Below, piece by piece: positions 35,458-44,708 of a stretch of DNA of 64,000 nucleotides. How positions within the stretch are numbered: the first letter of the stretch is position 1; each line of letters starts with the position of its first letter. The position numbers and the translations under genes were made by a program. The notes under the pieces are model-generated. The model did not search any database. It had not been told where the DNA came from and was given only the letters and a program-made list of their open reading frames with translations. The DNA is from Paenibacillus lemnae. GTDB lineage: Bacteria > Bacillota > Bacilli > Paenibacillales > Paenibacillaceae. Where the stretch lies: contig NZ_JABBPN010000003.1 of the NCBI RefSeq assembly GCF_012933385.1, positions 124,001-188,000 on the forward strand, given 5' to 3'.

Positions 35458-37477
35458 CCCGGTCCTGACGAAGGCAGAGACGCTCGCTCCCCTGTCCATC
35501 GGTAACGGGGAGTTTGGCTTCAGCGTCGATGTGACGGGCTTGCAGACCTTTTATGAGGATTACGAAACCCCGCTTGGCACGCAGTCGAACTGGGGCTGGC
35601 ATTATACCGGAGGACCGGGGCGCTGTACGGCAGAGGAAATTGTCTATCAGGAATTCGAAACGTATGGCCGCAAGGTGCCTTATCCGATGAAGCCGGAAGA
35701 CCGGACAGAGGCATATCACTGGCTCCGCCAGAATCCGCATCGTCTGCAGCTGGGACAGATCGGCCTGAAGCTTAAGCATCGCGGCGGACAGGAGGTCCAG
35801 CTGCATGAGCTGGAAGATATCCGGCAGGAGCTGGATTTATGGAGCGGCATTATCACCAGCCGGTTCAGTGTGGATGGCCAGCCCGTTACGGTGGTGACGA
35901 GCTGCCATCAGGAGGTGGATGCTTTAGGGATTTCCATATCCTCACCGCTGATTCAGGAGGGGCGCCTTCAGCTGTTTACACGTTTTCCAGCTCCGGATAT
36001 GACCCATACCAGCTGGTCGAAGGCGGTATTTCCGGGATGGGATCAGGATGAACGCCACCAGACGGAAGTGACCGGGCAGGAGCCGGGTGAGGCGCTGCTG
36101 AGCCGGAGTATGGATGAAGACCGTTATGAGATCCGGTGGACGTGGAGTGCAGGAAAGCTTGAGCGCACCGGGGTCCATGAGCTGATGCTGCACGGCTCGG
36201 ATGGAACAGACCGTCTGGAATGTACGCTGACCTTTGCCTCTGCTGATCCCGTCCGTACCACCTTACAGCAGGTGGAGAATTCCAGCCGGGCAGGCTGGCA
36301 GTCGTTCTGGAAAAGCGGAGGTGCAGTGGATTTCTCGGGATCTGTGGATGAACGGGCGGGCGAGCTGGAGCGGCGAGTTGTATTGTCCCAGTATCTAACC
36401 GCCATTCATAGCAGCGGAGAGCTTCCGCCGCAGGAAACGGGCCTCATGTACAACAGCTGGTTCGGCAAAGCTCATCTGGAGATGCATTGGTGGCATGCGG
36501 TTCATTTTCCGCTGTGGGGCCGGGTATCCCTGCTGAAGAACAGCATGGACTGGTATCTCCGCATTCTGCCGCTGGCCAAGGAGCTGGCAGTCTCGCAGGG
36601 TTATGCCGGTGCCCGGTGGCCGAAGATGGTCGGCTTTGATGGACTGCAGAGCCCGTCCGCCGTAGCCGTGGGGCTGATCTGGCAGCAGCCGCATCCAATG
36701 ACACTGGCAGAGCTGATCTATCGGGCTGAACCCGGCACTCAGACACTGGATCGCTATGCGGACATTGTATTTGAAGCCGCGGATTTCATGGTGTCGTATG
36801 CACATTTAAATCCGGAAAGGAACGCTTATGATCTCGGCCCGCCGCTCATTCCGGCACAGGAGTGCCATCCGATGCAGGGCAGTATGAATCCGCCGTATGA
36901 GCTGGAATATTGGAAATACGGTCTGGAAGTGGCTCAGCGCTGGGCTGAGCGCCTGGGACGTCCGGCTAATCCGGACTGGATGAGGGTGGCGGGGGCGATG
37001 GCGCGTCCGCCCCAGCAGGACGGGGTGTATTTGGCACATGAGCATTGTCCGGACACCTTTACGGAGAAGAACCACGATCACCCATCCATGGTGGGAGCCC
37101 TTGGCATGCTTCCGGGATCGCTTGTCGACCCTGAAGTGATGAGAAATACCTTGAAGCGGGTTCAGAAGGACTGGATATGGGAGTCCGCCTGGGGCTGGGA
37201 TTTTCCGATGTGCGCCATGACCGCAGCAAGGCTCGGTGAGCGGGAGCTGGCTGTTGACTTTCTGCTGATGGAAGCAACGAAAAATAGATATCTGCCGAAC
37301 GGACACAACTATCAGCGTCCGGGATTAAGCGTCTACCTTCCAGGCAACGGCGGCCTGCTGACTGCTGTCGCCATGATGGCATGCGGCTGGGATGGTGCCG
37401 ATAACAAGGAACTTCCGGGCTTCCCGCAGGATGGAAGCTGGTCCGTGCAGTGGGAAGGGCTGCTGCCGCTGCTGTAA
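35405..37477 (+). CDS. GH65-like six-hairpin glycoside hydrolase
   Basis: About 690 residues, no signal peptide. The N-terminal beta-sandwich begins RHNPVLTKAETLAPLSIGNG, a signature of a Paenibacillus group annotated as GH65-like. A helical catalytic barrel follows, with HWWHAVHFPLWGR, GYAGARWPKMVGFDG and ESAWGWDFPMCAMTAAR. Substrate unknown; pectin side-chain or rhamnogalacturonan oligomers are likely from context. GAAGGAG precedes ATG 35405; ATG 35408 and 35420 are alternatives. It starts inside the 3' end of the regulator gene, so translation is probably coupled. Confidence 0.7.
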   Translation: MMLNHMKLNRKQIVSRHNPVLTKAETLAPLSIGNGEFGFSVDVTGLQTFYEDYETPLGTQSNWGWHYTGGPGRCTAEEIVYQEFETYGRKVPYPMKPEDRTEAYHWLRQNPHRLQLGQIGLKLKHRGGQEVQLHELEDIRQELDLWSGIITSRFSVDGQPVTVVTSCHQEVDALGISISSPLIQEGRLQLFTRFPAPDMTHTSWSKAVFPGWDQDERHQTEVTGQEPGEALLSRSMDEDRYEIRWTWSAGKLERTGVHELMLHGSDGTDRLECTLTFASADPVRTTLQQVENSSRAGWQSFWKSGGAVDFSGSVDERAGELERRVVLSQYLTAIHSSGELPPQETGLMYNSWFGKAHLEMHWWHAVHFPLWGRVSLLKNSMDWYLRILPLAKELAVSQGYAGARWPKMVGFDGLQSPSAVAVGLIWQQPHPMTLAELIYRAEPGTQTLDRYADIVFEAADFMVSYAHLNPERNAYDLGPPLIPAQECHPMQGSMNPPYELEYWKYGLEVAQRWAERLGRPANPDWMRVAGAMARPPQQDGVYLAHEHCPDTFTEKNHDHPSMVGALGMLPGSLVDPEVMRNTLKRVQKDWIWESAWGWDFPMCAMTAARLGERELAVDFLLMEATKNRYLPNGHNYQRPGLSVYLPGNGGLLTAVAMMACGWDGADNKELPGFPQDGSWSVQWEGLLPLL

Positions 37478-37501
37478 TCTCTATCAATGAGGAGGATGAC
37501 C

Positions 37502-38710
37502 ATGGGCAAAGGAACAATATGGCCTGCCGAATGGAGCACCTATAGTGACCGGATCACCGGCATTGAAGTGCGCCAGCTGACGAATTACAAGACGCACAGC
37601 TATCATCTGTATTTTACTGAGGGCGGCTGGTATGACGGGGATCGTAGACTGCTGTTGATGTCAGACCGCGGAAACAGCACGAATCTGTACAGCCTGGACC
37701 GGGACAGCGGGGAGATCCTGCAGCTGACAGACCTGAAAGACAATGATTACATGGATGCCTGCCTGAACCCTGTAAAGAAGGAAGCGTTCTTCAAGTTCGG
37801 ACGGGGAATCACCCGGCTGAACCTGGAAACGCTCGAAGAAGAGCTGCTGTATACAGCGCCGGAAGGCTTCAACATTGGCAATCTCAGCTGCACGGCAGAC
37901 GGTAAGTATGTCATGACCTGTATTCAGGAGGATCTGTCCCGGCGCATCCGCCTGGATCTCGGTAATGGTTATGTCGGTCACAGGGAACTGATGGAGGCAT
38001 CGCCGCTCAGCCGGATTATTGCCGTGGAGGCCGGATCCGGTACAGCGGAAACCATCCATGAGGAACACGCTTTTATAACCCATATCAATGCTTCACCGGT
38101 TCTGCCATGGCTGATCACCTACTGCCACGAGGGGCCCTGGCACCTGGTGGATCACCGGATCTGGGGATTGGACCTGAGGACGGGAAGCGCTTGGAAAATC
38201 CGTGAGCGTCTGGAGCCGCGGGAGAAGGTGGGGCATGAGTTTTTTTACCCCGACGGAGAAACGATTGGCTACCATGGCTTCCGTGAAGACGGGACGAACT
38301 TTCATGGAAGGATCAAGTATGATAATTCAGGCATGGAGGAAACCGATTTTGCCTTTGATACCTGGCATTCTCATGCGGATGGTCTCGGGCAGGCGGTGGT
38401 GGACGGCAAGGGGCCGGTCAAGAATCTGTGCGTATGGCGAAAGACAGATGGCAAATGGCAGGGCCCCCGGGTGCTGTGCGAGCTGAGATGCAGCTTTCAT
38501 TCACAGAAGGTTCATGCCCACCCCAGATTCAGTGCAGATGGAAGCCGCCTGCTGTTCACCAGCGACAAGAACGGATATGCCAACTTGTATGAGGTACAGC
38601 TCCCGCTGAACTTCGAGGAGCTTCCGGAATTGGAGCTTGCGGAAATAAAGCTTACAGGAACAACGCGCGCGAATACTAAGCATCCGGACACTAAGATCTT
38701 AAACGCATAA
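37502..38710 (+). CDS. ogl: oligogalacturonate lyase (PL22)
   Basis: 402 residues, cytoplasmic beta-propeller lyase that cuts short (un)saturated oligogalacturonides into 4-deoxy-5-hexoseulose uronate. Family blocks are clear: YHLYFTEGGWYDGDRRLLL near the start, SDRGNSTNLYSLDRDSG, GHEFFYPDGETIGYHGF with metal-ligand histidine candidates, and KVHAHPRFSADGSRLLFTSD near the end. ATG 37502 is chosen because AGGAGG lies seven bases before it; the in-frame ATG at 37487 is upstream of that site. Sits in the middle of the cluster. Confidence 0.9.
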   Translation: MGKGTIWPAEWSTYSDRITGIEVRQLTNYKTHSYHLYFTEGGWYDGDRRLLLMSDRGNSTNLYSLDRDSGEILQLTDLKDNDYMDACLNPVKKEAFFKFGRGITRLNLETLEEELLYTAPEGFNIGNLSCTADGKYVMTCIQEDLSRRIRLDLGNGYVGHRELMEASPLSRIIAVEAGSGTAETIHEEHAFITHINASPVLPWLITYCHEGPWHLVDHRIWGLDLRTGSAWKIRERLEPREKVGHEFFYPDGETIGYHGFREDGTNFHGRIKYDNSGMEETDFAFDTWHSHADGLGQAVVDGKGPVKNLCVWRKTDGKWQGPRVLCELRCSFHSQKVHAHPRFSADGSRLLFTSDKNGYANLYEVQLPLNFEELPELELAEIKLTGTTRANTKHPDTKILNA

Positions 38711-38760
38711 CATCAGGGTACCGAGTTTTCTAAGCTTTCCTGATAACAAGGAGGAGAATC

Positions 38761-39921
38761 ATGATGACAGAGACCGAGACGAAGACCCGGCCGGCCTGGT
38801 CCGTTCGAATCGGAGAGGCCATTCTGAGCGCTTGCGAGCAGAGAGATCACCCGAAGATGGCCAACAAGTGGGGCTACGTGTCCGGCATGGCACTGATGGC
38901 GCTGGGCAGGCTGTCTGAGCATGCAGGGGAACCCCGGTTCATGGACGTTCTGCAGCATCACATGGAGCTGTTCATCACAGAGGACGGCGGTATCCGTACT
39001 TACCGGCTGAACGATTACAATCTCGATCACATTAATCAGGGCAAGAATCTGTTCCTGATGCATGAGAAGACCGGCGATGCCAAATATGAGAAGGCGATCT
39101 CGCTTCTCGTGAAGCAGCTCATCGGTCAGCCGAGAACAAGTGAGGGCGGTTTTTGGCATAAAAAAATCTACCCTTACCAGATGTGGCTCGACGGCGTTTA
39201 TATGTCTTCCCCGTTTCTTGCCGAATACGCACGGCGATTCGGAGGAGATCGTTTCTTCGATGAGGTCGCACTCCAGATTCTGCTGATTGAGAGCAGAACG
39301 CGCATCCCTGAAACCGGTCTGCTGTGCCATGCATGGGACGAGAGCAGGGAGCAGCAATGGTGCGACCGGACGACCGGACGCTCGCTGCATGTCTGGGGAC
39401 GCGCCATGGGCTGGTATGCCATGGCAGTGGTGGACGCGCTGGATCATTTTCCGGAGGACCATCCGAAGCGGGGACAGATCATGGGTATTTTTCACCGCAT
39501 GGCTCATGCGCTCAAGCATGTTCAGGATCAGGAGAGCGGCCTATGGTACCAGGTTATGGATCAGAATGGCCGGGAAGGCAATTATTTGGAGGCTTCAGCC
39601 TCCTGCATGCTGACCTATGCTTTGGCTAAAGGGATCCGCAAGGGATATGTTTCGGAACTGAATCCACAGGTTGTGCAGCGGGCTTATCAGGGTATACTGG
39701 ACCGATTCGTGACGGAAGACAGCGAAGGCGTGCATCTTCACGGCATTTGCCATGGTGCTGGACTCGGAGGAAACGGATTTTACCGGGATGGATCCTATGC
39801 CTACTATTTGAGTGAGGAAGTGGTCAGTGATGCGCTGATGGGGGTAGCGCCTTTTCTCCTCGCCAGCATCGAGATGGAAAAGCTGAATGAAGCAAATGAC
39901 AGGGAGGTGGAGAGTATTTGA
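38761..39921 (+). CDS. GH105 unsaturated rhamnogalacturonyl hydrolase (YteR/YesR type)
   Basis: 386 residues, compact catalytic domain only. Conserved features: LMHEKTGDAKYEKA, QMWLDGVYMSSPFLAEYARR with the catalytic Asp, LHVWGRAMGWYAMAVVDAL, GNYLEASASCMLTYALAKG and the late HGICHGAGLGG. It removes the unsaturated galacturonate that rhamnogalacturonan lyases leave on rhamnose. AAGGAGGAG precedes the ATG. The next gene starts on its stop codon. A second GH105-type domain is encoded upstream, suggesting two linkage specificities. Confidence 0.9.
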   Translation: MMTETETKTRPAWSVRIGEAILSACEQRDHPKMANKWGYVSGMALMALGRLSEHAGEPRFMDVLQHHMELFITEDGGIRTYRLNDYNLDHINQGKNLFLMHEKTGDAKYEKAISLLVKQLIGQPRTSEGGFWHKKIYPYQMWLDGVYMSSPFLAEYARRFGGDRFFDEVALQILLIESRTRIPETGLLCHAWDESREQQWCDRTTGRSLHVWGRAMGWYAMAVVDALDHFPEDHPKRGQIMGIFHRMAHALKHVQDQESGLWYQVMDQNGREGNYLEASASCMLTYALAKGIRKGYVSELNPQVVQRAYQGILDRFVTEDSEGVHLHGICHGAGLGGNGFYRDGSYAYYLSEEVVSDALMGVAPFLLASIEMEKLNEANDREVESI

Positions 39922-42410
39922 GGATGCGGCTTGAATCTCCGGCCTCCTGGTGGAAGAACATGTGGCGCGAAGCGCTTCCGTCGGGCAATGGCGAGATTGG
40001 TGCTTCCGTGTTCGGCGGTGTCCAGCAGGAGACGATCCTGCTTAACCATGCAGATCTATGGCATTGGGGGCGCAGGGATCCACTGCCTGATGTGTCCGAT
40101 ACGCTTGAGCAGACCCGAAGGCATATGGATGAAGGAAACTATATGGAGGCAAGCTGGACACTGGCAAACGCGCTGAAGGAAAGTGGATATGCTTCGGCAC
40201 TGGCCTCCCGCTTTCCTGTGGCTGCGATACAGCTGAATATGCCGCAGCAGGAAGCCTTCACCCGATATGAACGCGCTTTGGAAATGAGCACGGGAGAGGT
40301 CAGTGTGAGCTGGAATGACGGAGTCACCCGCTGGACTCGGGATTTATTTGTTTCCCGCGCGGATGATTGTGTTGTGTACCGAATTCATGGTGACCGGCCG
40401 GAAGCTTGTCTGGATGGCGGTATCACTCTTCAGCTGCATCCCAGCGACCGATGGCAGGATGACCCGCGTTATAAGGAGCTGCAGGAGTCTGTGAGTGTCA
40501 TGATCCAACCTTCTGTTGTCTGCTATGCCGGCCGCAATGACGACGGACTGGACTTTGGGGCGGTCATGCAGTTGATCCCGGAAGGTGGACAAATCATTCA
40601 GGAGGGCGATCAGCTTAAATTTCAGGGTGCCCACAGTATAACCGCTGTGGTGCGTGTATTTGCTGGCGCCCATGACCGTGAGGCGGAATGGAATAAGCTT
40701 AAGAAGGAGCTGGCCGGCAGGACGTTGAGCTATGATCAGCTGTTGGAACGGCATGTATCCCTCCACCGTCCCCTGTTTGAGTCCGCTTCGTTCACTTTGG
40801 GAGACGGGATTCGTTCTGATGCCCATGTGTCCAACGAGCGGCTGCTGCTGGATGCTTATCAGGGAGAAGCTCCTGAAGAGCTGGTTCAGCGGATGTGGGC
40901 CTATGGCAGGTACCTCTTTATCTCCGGCACCGGGAGGAAAGACCAGCCCTTCGGGCTTTACGGTCTTTGGGGCGGAGACTACCGGCTGGTCTGGTGCCAC
41001 AACATGGCCAATGAGAATATTCAGATGATGTACTGGCATGCTCATGTAGGCGGACTGGGAGAGCTGACAGGATCGCTGTACCGCTATTACGGCGGGCTTA
41101 TGGATGATTTTCGTAATAATGCGCTCAAGCTGTACGGCTGCCAGGGGATCTACATTCCCGCCGGAACCACTCCCGGCAGCGGCGTGCCAAATCAGATCGT
41201 TCCCGTCATTCTAAACTGGACGGGTGCAGCGGCATGGCTGGCAAGCCATTATTACAAGCATTACTGTTTTACCGGGGATGAGACCTTTCTGAAGGAGACA
41301 GCCTGGCCGTTTATGCGGGAAGCTCTGCGGTTTTACGAGGATTTTCTGACGATAGAACATGAGAGCGGCCAGATCAAGATCTATCCTTCGGTTTCCCCTG
41401 AAAATACCCCGCTGAACTTTATGCCGCCGGACGGCGTGCAGCTCGCCCACCCGATGCCAACCGCCGTCAACTCGACCATGGACATTGCACTGATGAAGGA
41501 ACTGCTCTCTTCGATGCTGGAAGCTGCTGATGTCGTGGACTGTGAGCCAGGAGAGGTGGAGCGGTGGGAGGAGCTGCTGAAGGCTCTTCCGCCATATACC
41601 GTGAATGGCGATGGAGCCGTGCGTGAATGGCTGGATGAGACATTTGCGGACCGCTATGAGCATCGTCACCTCTCTCACCTGTACCCGATGTTTCCGGGAC
41701 AGGAGGTAGAGCGGGAGGAGCAGCCGGAGCTGTTTGCGGCTTTTGAAGCCGCGGTCAGACTCCGGAAGCTGGGCGCCCAAAGCGGATGGTCGCTAGCGCA
41801 CATGGCCTCGGTGTATGCCCGTCTTGGCGACGGGAACCGGGCACTCGACTGTCTCGGCCACCTGTCCCGGTCCTGCCTGCTGCCCAATCTGTTCACCCTC
41901 CATAACGACTGGCGCGGCATGGGCATATGCATGGATATGCCCACCGCGCCCGTGCAGCTCGACGCCGCGCTCGGCTGGGTGAATGCAGTGCAGGAGATGC
42001 TGCTCTATGTCTCTCCGGGATTGGTGAAGCTTCTTCCCGCTCTGCCCTCCGGCTGGAAGAGCGGACAGGTGAAGCGGTGGAGGTTCTGCACCGGGCATTT
42101 GTCCATGGAGTGGGATAGGGAGCGCCATTTCTTCAAAGCGGAGCTTCACGCGGAGCGCGATACAGATATCGCGCTGCAGCTTCCTGCAGGAGTCACTACA
42201 GGAGGCAGTACGCTCGAGAATGGAACGCCTCTCTTTGCGAAGGCCTCTGTTGATACAGAGAGCACTTTCAATAAGGAGAACTCATTCAATGAGGAACTCT
42301 CCTTTCATGTGGACGGGGAGAGGATTGCGCCCAATGCTGAGGCTTATGGCCGTTACCGGGTCCGGCTGGTGACCGGGGCAGTTATGACTGTGGAACAACG
42401 ATGGGCATAA
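39918..42410 (+). CDS. GH95-like glycoside hydrolase
   Basis: 830 residues, no signal peptide. N-terminal beta-domain with REALPSGNGEIGASVFGG and LLNHADLWHWGRRD. The catalytic barrel shows ENIQMMYWHAHVGGLGEL, which keeps the Asn-x-Asn of GH95, then NSTMDIALMKELLSSMLEA, HRHLSHLYPMFPGQE and SGWSLAHMASVYARLGDGNR. GH95 enzymes are alpha-1,2-L-fucosidases or alpha-L-galactosidases; both sugars occur on pectin side chains. TTG 39918 overlaps the previous stop; ATG 39924 is the alternative. Last gene of the cluster, followed by a terminator. Confidence 0.8.
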   Translation: MRMRLESPASWWKNMWREALPSGNGEIGASVFGGVQQETILLNHADLWHWGRRDPLPDVSDTLEQTRRHMDEGNYMEASWTLANALKESGYASALASRFPVAAIQLNMPQQEAFTRYERALEMSTGEVSVSWNDGVTRWTRDLFVSRADDCVVYRIHGDRPEACLDGGITLQLHPSDRWQDDPRYKELQESVSVMIQPSVVCYAGRNDDGLDFGAVMQLIPEGGQIIQEGDQLKFQGAHSITAVVRVFAGAHDREAEWNKLKKELAGRTLSYDQLLERHVSLHRPLFESASFTLGDGIRSDAHVSNERLLLDAYQGEAPEELVQRMWAYGRYLFISGTGRKDQPFGLYGLWGGDYRLVWCHNMANENIQMMYWHAHVGGLGELTGSLYRYYGGLMDDFRNNALKLYGCQGIYIPAGTTPGSGVPNQIVPVILNWTGAAAWLASHYYKHYCFTGDETFLKETAWPFMREALRFYEDFLTIEHESGQIKIYPSVSPENTPLNFMPPDGVQLAHPMPTAVNSTMDIALMKELLSSMLEAADVVDCEPGEVERWEELLKALPPYTVNGDGAVREWLDETFADRYEHRHLSHLYPMFPGQEVEREEQPELFAAFEAAVRLRKLGAQSGWSLAHMASVYARLGDGNRALDCLGHLSRSCLLPNLFTLHNDWRGMGICMDMPTAPVQLDAALGWVNAVQEMLLYVSPGLVKLLPALPSGWKSGQVKRWRFCTGHLSMEWDRERHFFKAELHAERDTDIALQLPAGVTTGGSTLENGTPLFAKASVDTESTFNKENSFNEELSFHVDGERIAPNAEAYGRYRVRLVTGAVMTVEQRWA

Positions 42411-42468
42411 GGCTCAGGATTTATACAAATATAGATTGCAGCTGTGTAAGCTTTTCTTCAAAGCATTC

Positions 42469-42514
42469 AAAGCCTATCTTAAGTTGGATTTTTCTAAACT
42501 TAGGATAGGCTTTT
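42469..42514 (+). terminator. terminator of the pectin cluster
   Basis: AAAGCCTATCTTAAGTT pairs with AAACTTAGGATAGGCTTT with one bulge, followed by TTCTC. Confidence 0.8.
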
Positions 42515-42652
42515 CTCATCTGCACCCGCATGATAAGAAAAACACTGTGTTGGGCATATTTTCTATGGTAAAATCAGGAATGTTAAAAATAGGTCTAAAG
42601 AACTTTAATGGACTTATAGAACTAAATTTGAATACATAACGGGGGATGAAAC

Positions 42653-44359
42653 ATGAGAAAGATGATGAGCTTTATCTTGGTGCTATGTTTGCTGGCTTTG
42701 TCAGCACTGACGCCAAAACCAGTTTTCGCGGAAAAAGCCGCTATCGCGAGAGCTGCAGCTACCTGGATATCTTTTGATGGAGAAAGCCAGGTATTGGATG
42801 GATTTAATATTGGGGGCAGCAACTATTACAAGCTTCGTGATATTGCCGAGAATCTATCCGGTTCTACCAGCCAGTTTAATGTCACTTTTAATAAAAGCAA
42901 GAACGCGGTGGAGATTCTGACAGGGCGCAGCTACGCTTTTGAATCCAAGCCGGCAAGCATGTATTACAGCAAGAATCAGAATTATAAAGCCCGTTTTACA
43001 GATTCAAAAGTTCTGATTGATGGAGAACTGCAGCTGCTGAAGGCATACAATATAGATGGCAGCAATTATTTTCAATTAAGAGACTTGGCCCAAAAGCTGT
43101 CATTTAAGGTCGCATATGATCAAAACGCAGGTCAGATTTTAGTGCTCAGCAAACCGGTTGAACATTCATACCGGGCAGATTTTAAGTACCAGCTGCAGGA
43201 CAATGCGGTATCATCTTATTTTCCAAGATGGAAGGAGACCGTTCAAACCAATCTAGTGCAGAATAAGGATCAAACCATCAGCGTCATTGAAGCGGGGGAG
43301 AAAGTCACAATTGAAACCTACGATAAACAGTACACTTTGATATCTCATCGCTCTTTACCTTTTGAGCTTCCGATTTTTGGCGGGTTCTACAGCGGGGAGA
43401 CATACAATTATATTGCTTTTGGCCAGGAGAACAAAGAGGAGAACAATCAGAAGGAAGTCATTCGGATTGTGCGCTACGATAAAGAATTTAATAGGCTGAA
43501 TAGTGTTTCCGTTACGGGTGGAGAGAGCTTTACCATAACTCCGTTCCAATTCGCGGCCGGACGGATGGAAGAGCACGGTGATAAGCTTGTATTTCATACT
43601 TCCCGTCTCAGATACACGACAGCGGACGGACTTAATCATCAGTCCCAGCTTACTTTGATTGTAAACACGCCAACGATGACCGTTGTCAACGATCTCGGGC
43701 AATTTCAGACCAATCATGTCGGTCATTCGTTCGACCAATATGTTCTGTTTGACGGCAGCCAGCATGTACTCCTGGACCATGGGGATGCCTTTCCTCGATC
43801 GGTTGTCCTGCAAAAAGAAAACGGCAGCCGATATACCGAGGTGGAACTTTATCAAATTCCGGGGAGCATAGGCGCCAATATGACAGGGGTTTCGATCGGC
43901 GGATTTAAACAATCCTCAAGCCATTATTTAACCGCTATGAATACAGTCGACCATTCCCTGGTCAGAGCTTATACCTCCTTTGAGATGGTAGGTCTTAAAA
44001 AGGATCAAAGGGATATCATTATAAGTGCTGTACCTAAAAACAATTTGAACAATAGTGCCGTAAGGCATATTACCTTGGCGAAGTATACCGGAAGCCAAGC
44101 GATAGGTTCCATTCCAAAAATCGTAAAACTCTCTGATCAACGAATGATGGTACTGTGGCAGGAATTTGATATGGAGGGGACACGGGAAAACCTCAAGTAT
44201 GTGTTTATAAATGGAGAGGGAACGGCGCAGGGGAGCGTTCAGACGAAGGAGCATTTTGTCTTGTCGGAGACGGACCCGGCAGTTATAGATAACCAGGTAG
44301 TATGGTACACCAATGAACATGGACAGCGTAAGTTCTATACGATACCTTTAGCCGACTAA
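42653..44359 (+). CDS. secreted protein with stalk-type (copper amine oxidase N-like) repeats
   Basis: 568 residues. Signal peptide ends near KPVFAEKA. Two related repeats follow, each with a DG-NI-GSNY-LRDIA/LA motif (DGFNIGGSNYYKLRDIAENL and AYNIDGSNYFQLRDLAQKL), as in Paenibacillus stalk domains that associate with the wall. The remaining about 380 residues (from about 190) are strand-rich and could form a propeller (RIVRYDKEFNRLNSVSVTGG). No catalytic motif is seen. GGGGGATG precedes the ATG. Single gene with a strong terminator, between the two pectin regions. Confidence 0.65.
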   Translation: MRKMMSFILVLCLLALSALTPKPVFAEKAAIARAAATWISFDGESQVLDGFNIGGSNYYKLRDIAENLSGSTSQFNVTFNKSKNAVEILTGRSYAFESKPASMYYSKNQNYKARFTDSKVLIDGELQLLKAYNIDGSNYFQLRDLAQKLSFKVAYDQNAGQILVLSKPVEHSYRADFKYQLQDNAVSSYFPRWKETVQTNLVQNKDQTISVIEAGEKVTIETYDKQYTLISHRSLPFELPIFGGFYSGETYNYIAFGQENKEENNQKEVIRIVRYDKEFNRLNSVSVTGGESFTITPFQFAAGRMEEHGDKLVFHTSRLRYTTADGLNHQSQLTLIVNTPTMTVVNDLGQFQTNHVGHSFDQYVLFDGSQHVLLDHGDAFPRSVVLQKENGSRYTEVELYQIPGSIGANMTGVSIGGFKQSSSHYLTAMNTVDHSLVRAYTSFEMVGLKKDQRDIIISAVPKNNLNNSAVRHITLAKYTGSQAIGSIPKIVKLSDQRMMVLWQEFDMEGTRENLKYVFINGEGTAQGSVQTKEHFVLSETDPAVIDNQVVWYTNEHGQRKFYTIPLAD

Positions 44360-44708
44360 ATTGGCTGCATACAGCAGACTCTTTTAATTTTGAAAAACAA
44401 GTTAATAAACAGAGGGGCGTTTTTGAAGTAGATCATCTACTTTAAAAACGCCCTTTTTTTATTTTCAAGCCCACGCCCCGCATCCGAGACCACACAATTA
44501 TTCCACGTAACTGCTTTTTCTGCCCCGGCCCGTCCAATCACAGAATTGTGTATGATCTGCATGAATGGAGGGTTGCCCTCTACCTGTTGTTCTTTTACGC
44601 TAACGCTGAACTCAAGGAAAAGGGGGGAGTTGAAGGATACAAAGAACGCCTTTAAATATCCCTTTAATGGCGGTGAAAGAGCTTGAGAAATGATTGGGAG
44701 GTGTCAAA
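44360..44708 (+). other. gene-free region upstream of the PL1 lyase
   Basis: Holds the terminator at 44414 and the leader of the lyase gene. An 11-base word TGTTCTTTTAC at 44588-44598 equals two units of the repeat array at 15038. No clear -35/-10 pair could be placed. Confidence 0.4.
44414..44460 (+). terminator. strong terminator
   Basis: GGGCGTTTTTGAAGTAGA pairs with TCTACTTTAAAAACGCCC, ending in seven T. Confidence 0.9.

Noticed and set aside
42820-43110. Tandem repeat in the stalk protein as a new repeat family
   Set aside because: The two DG-NI-GSNY-LRD units match the known stalk/copper amine oxidase N-type domain.
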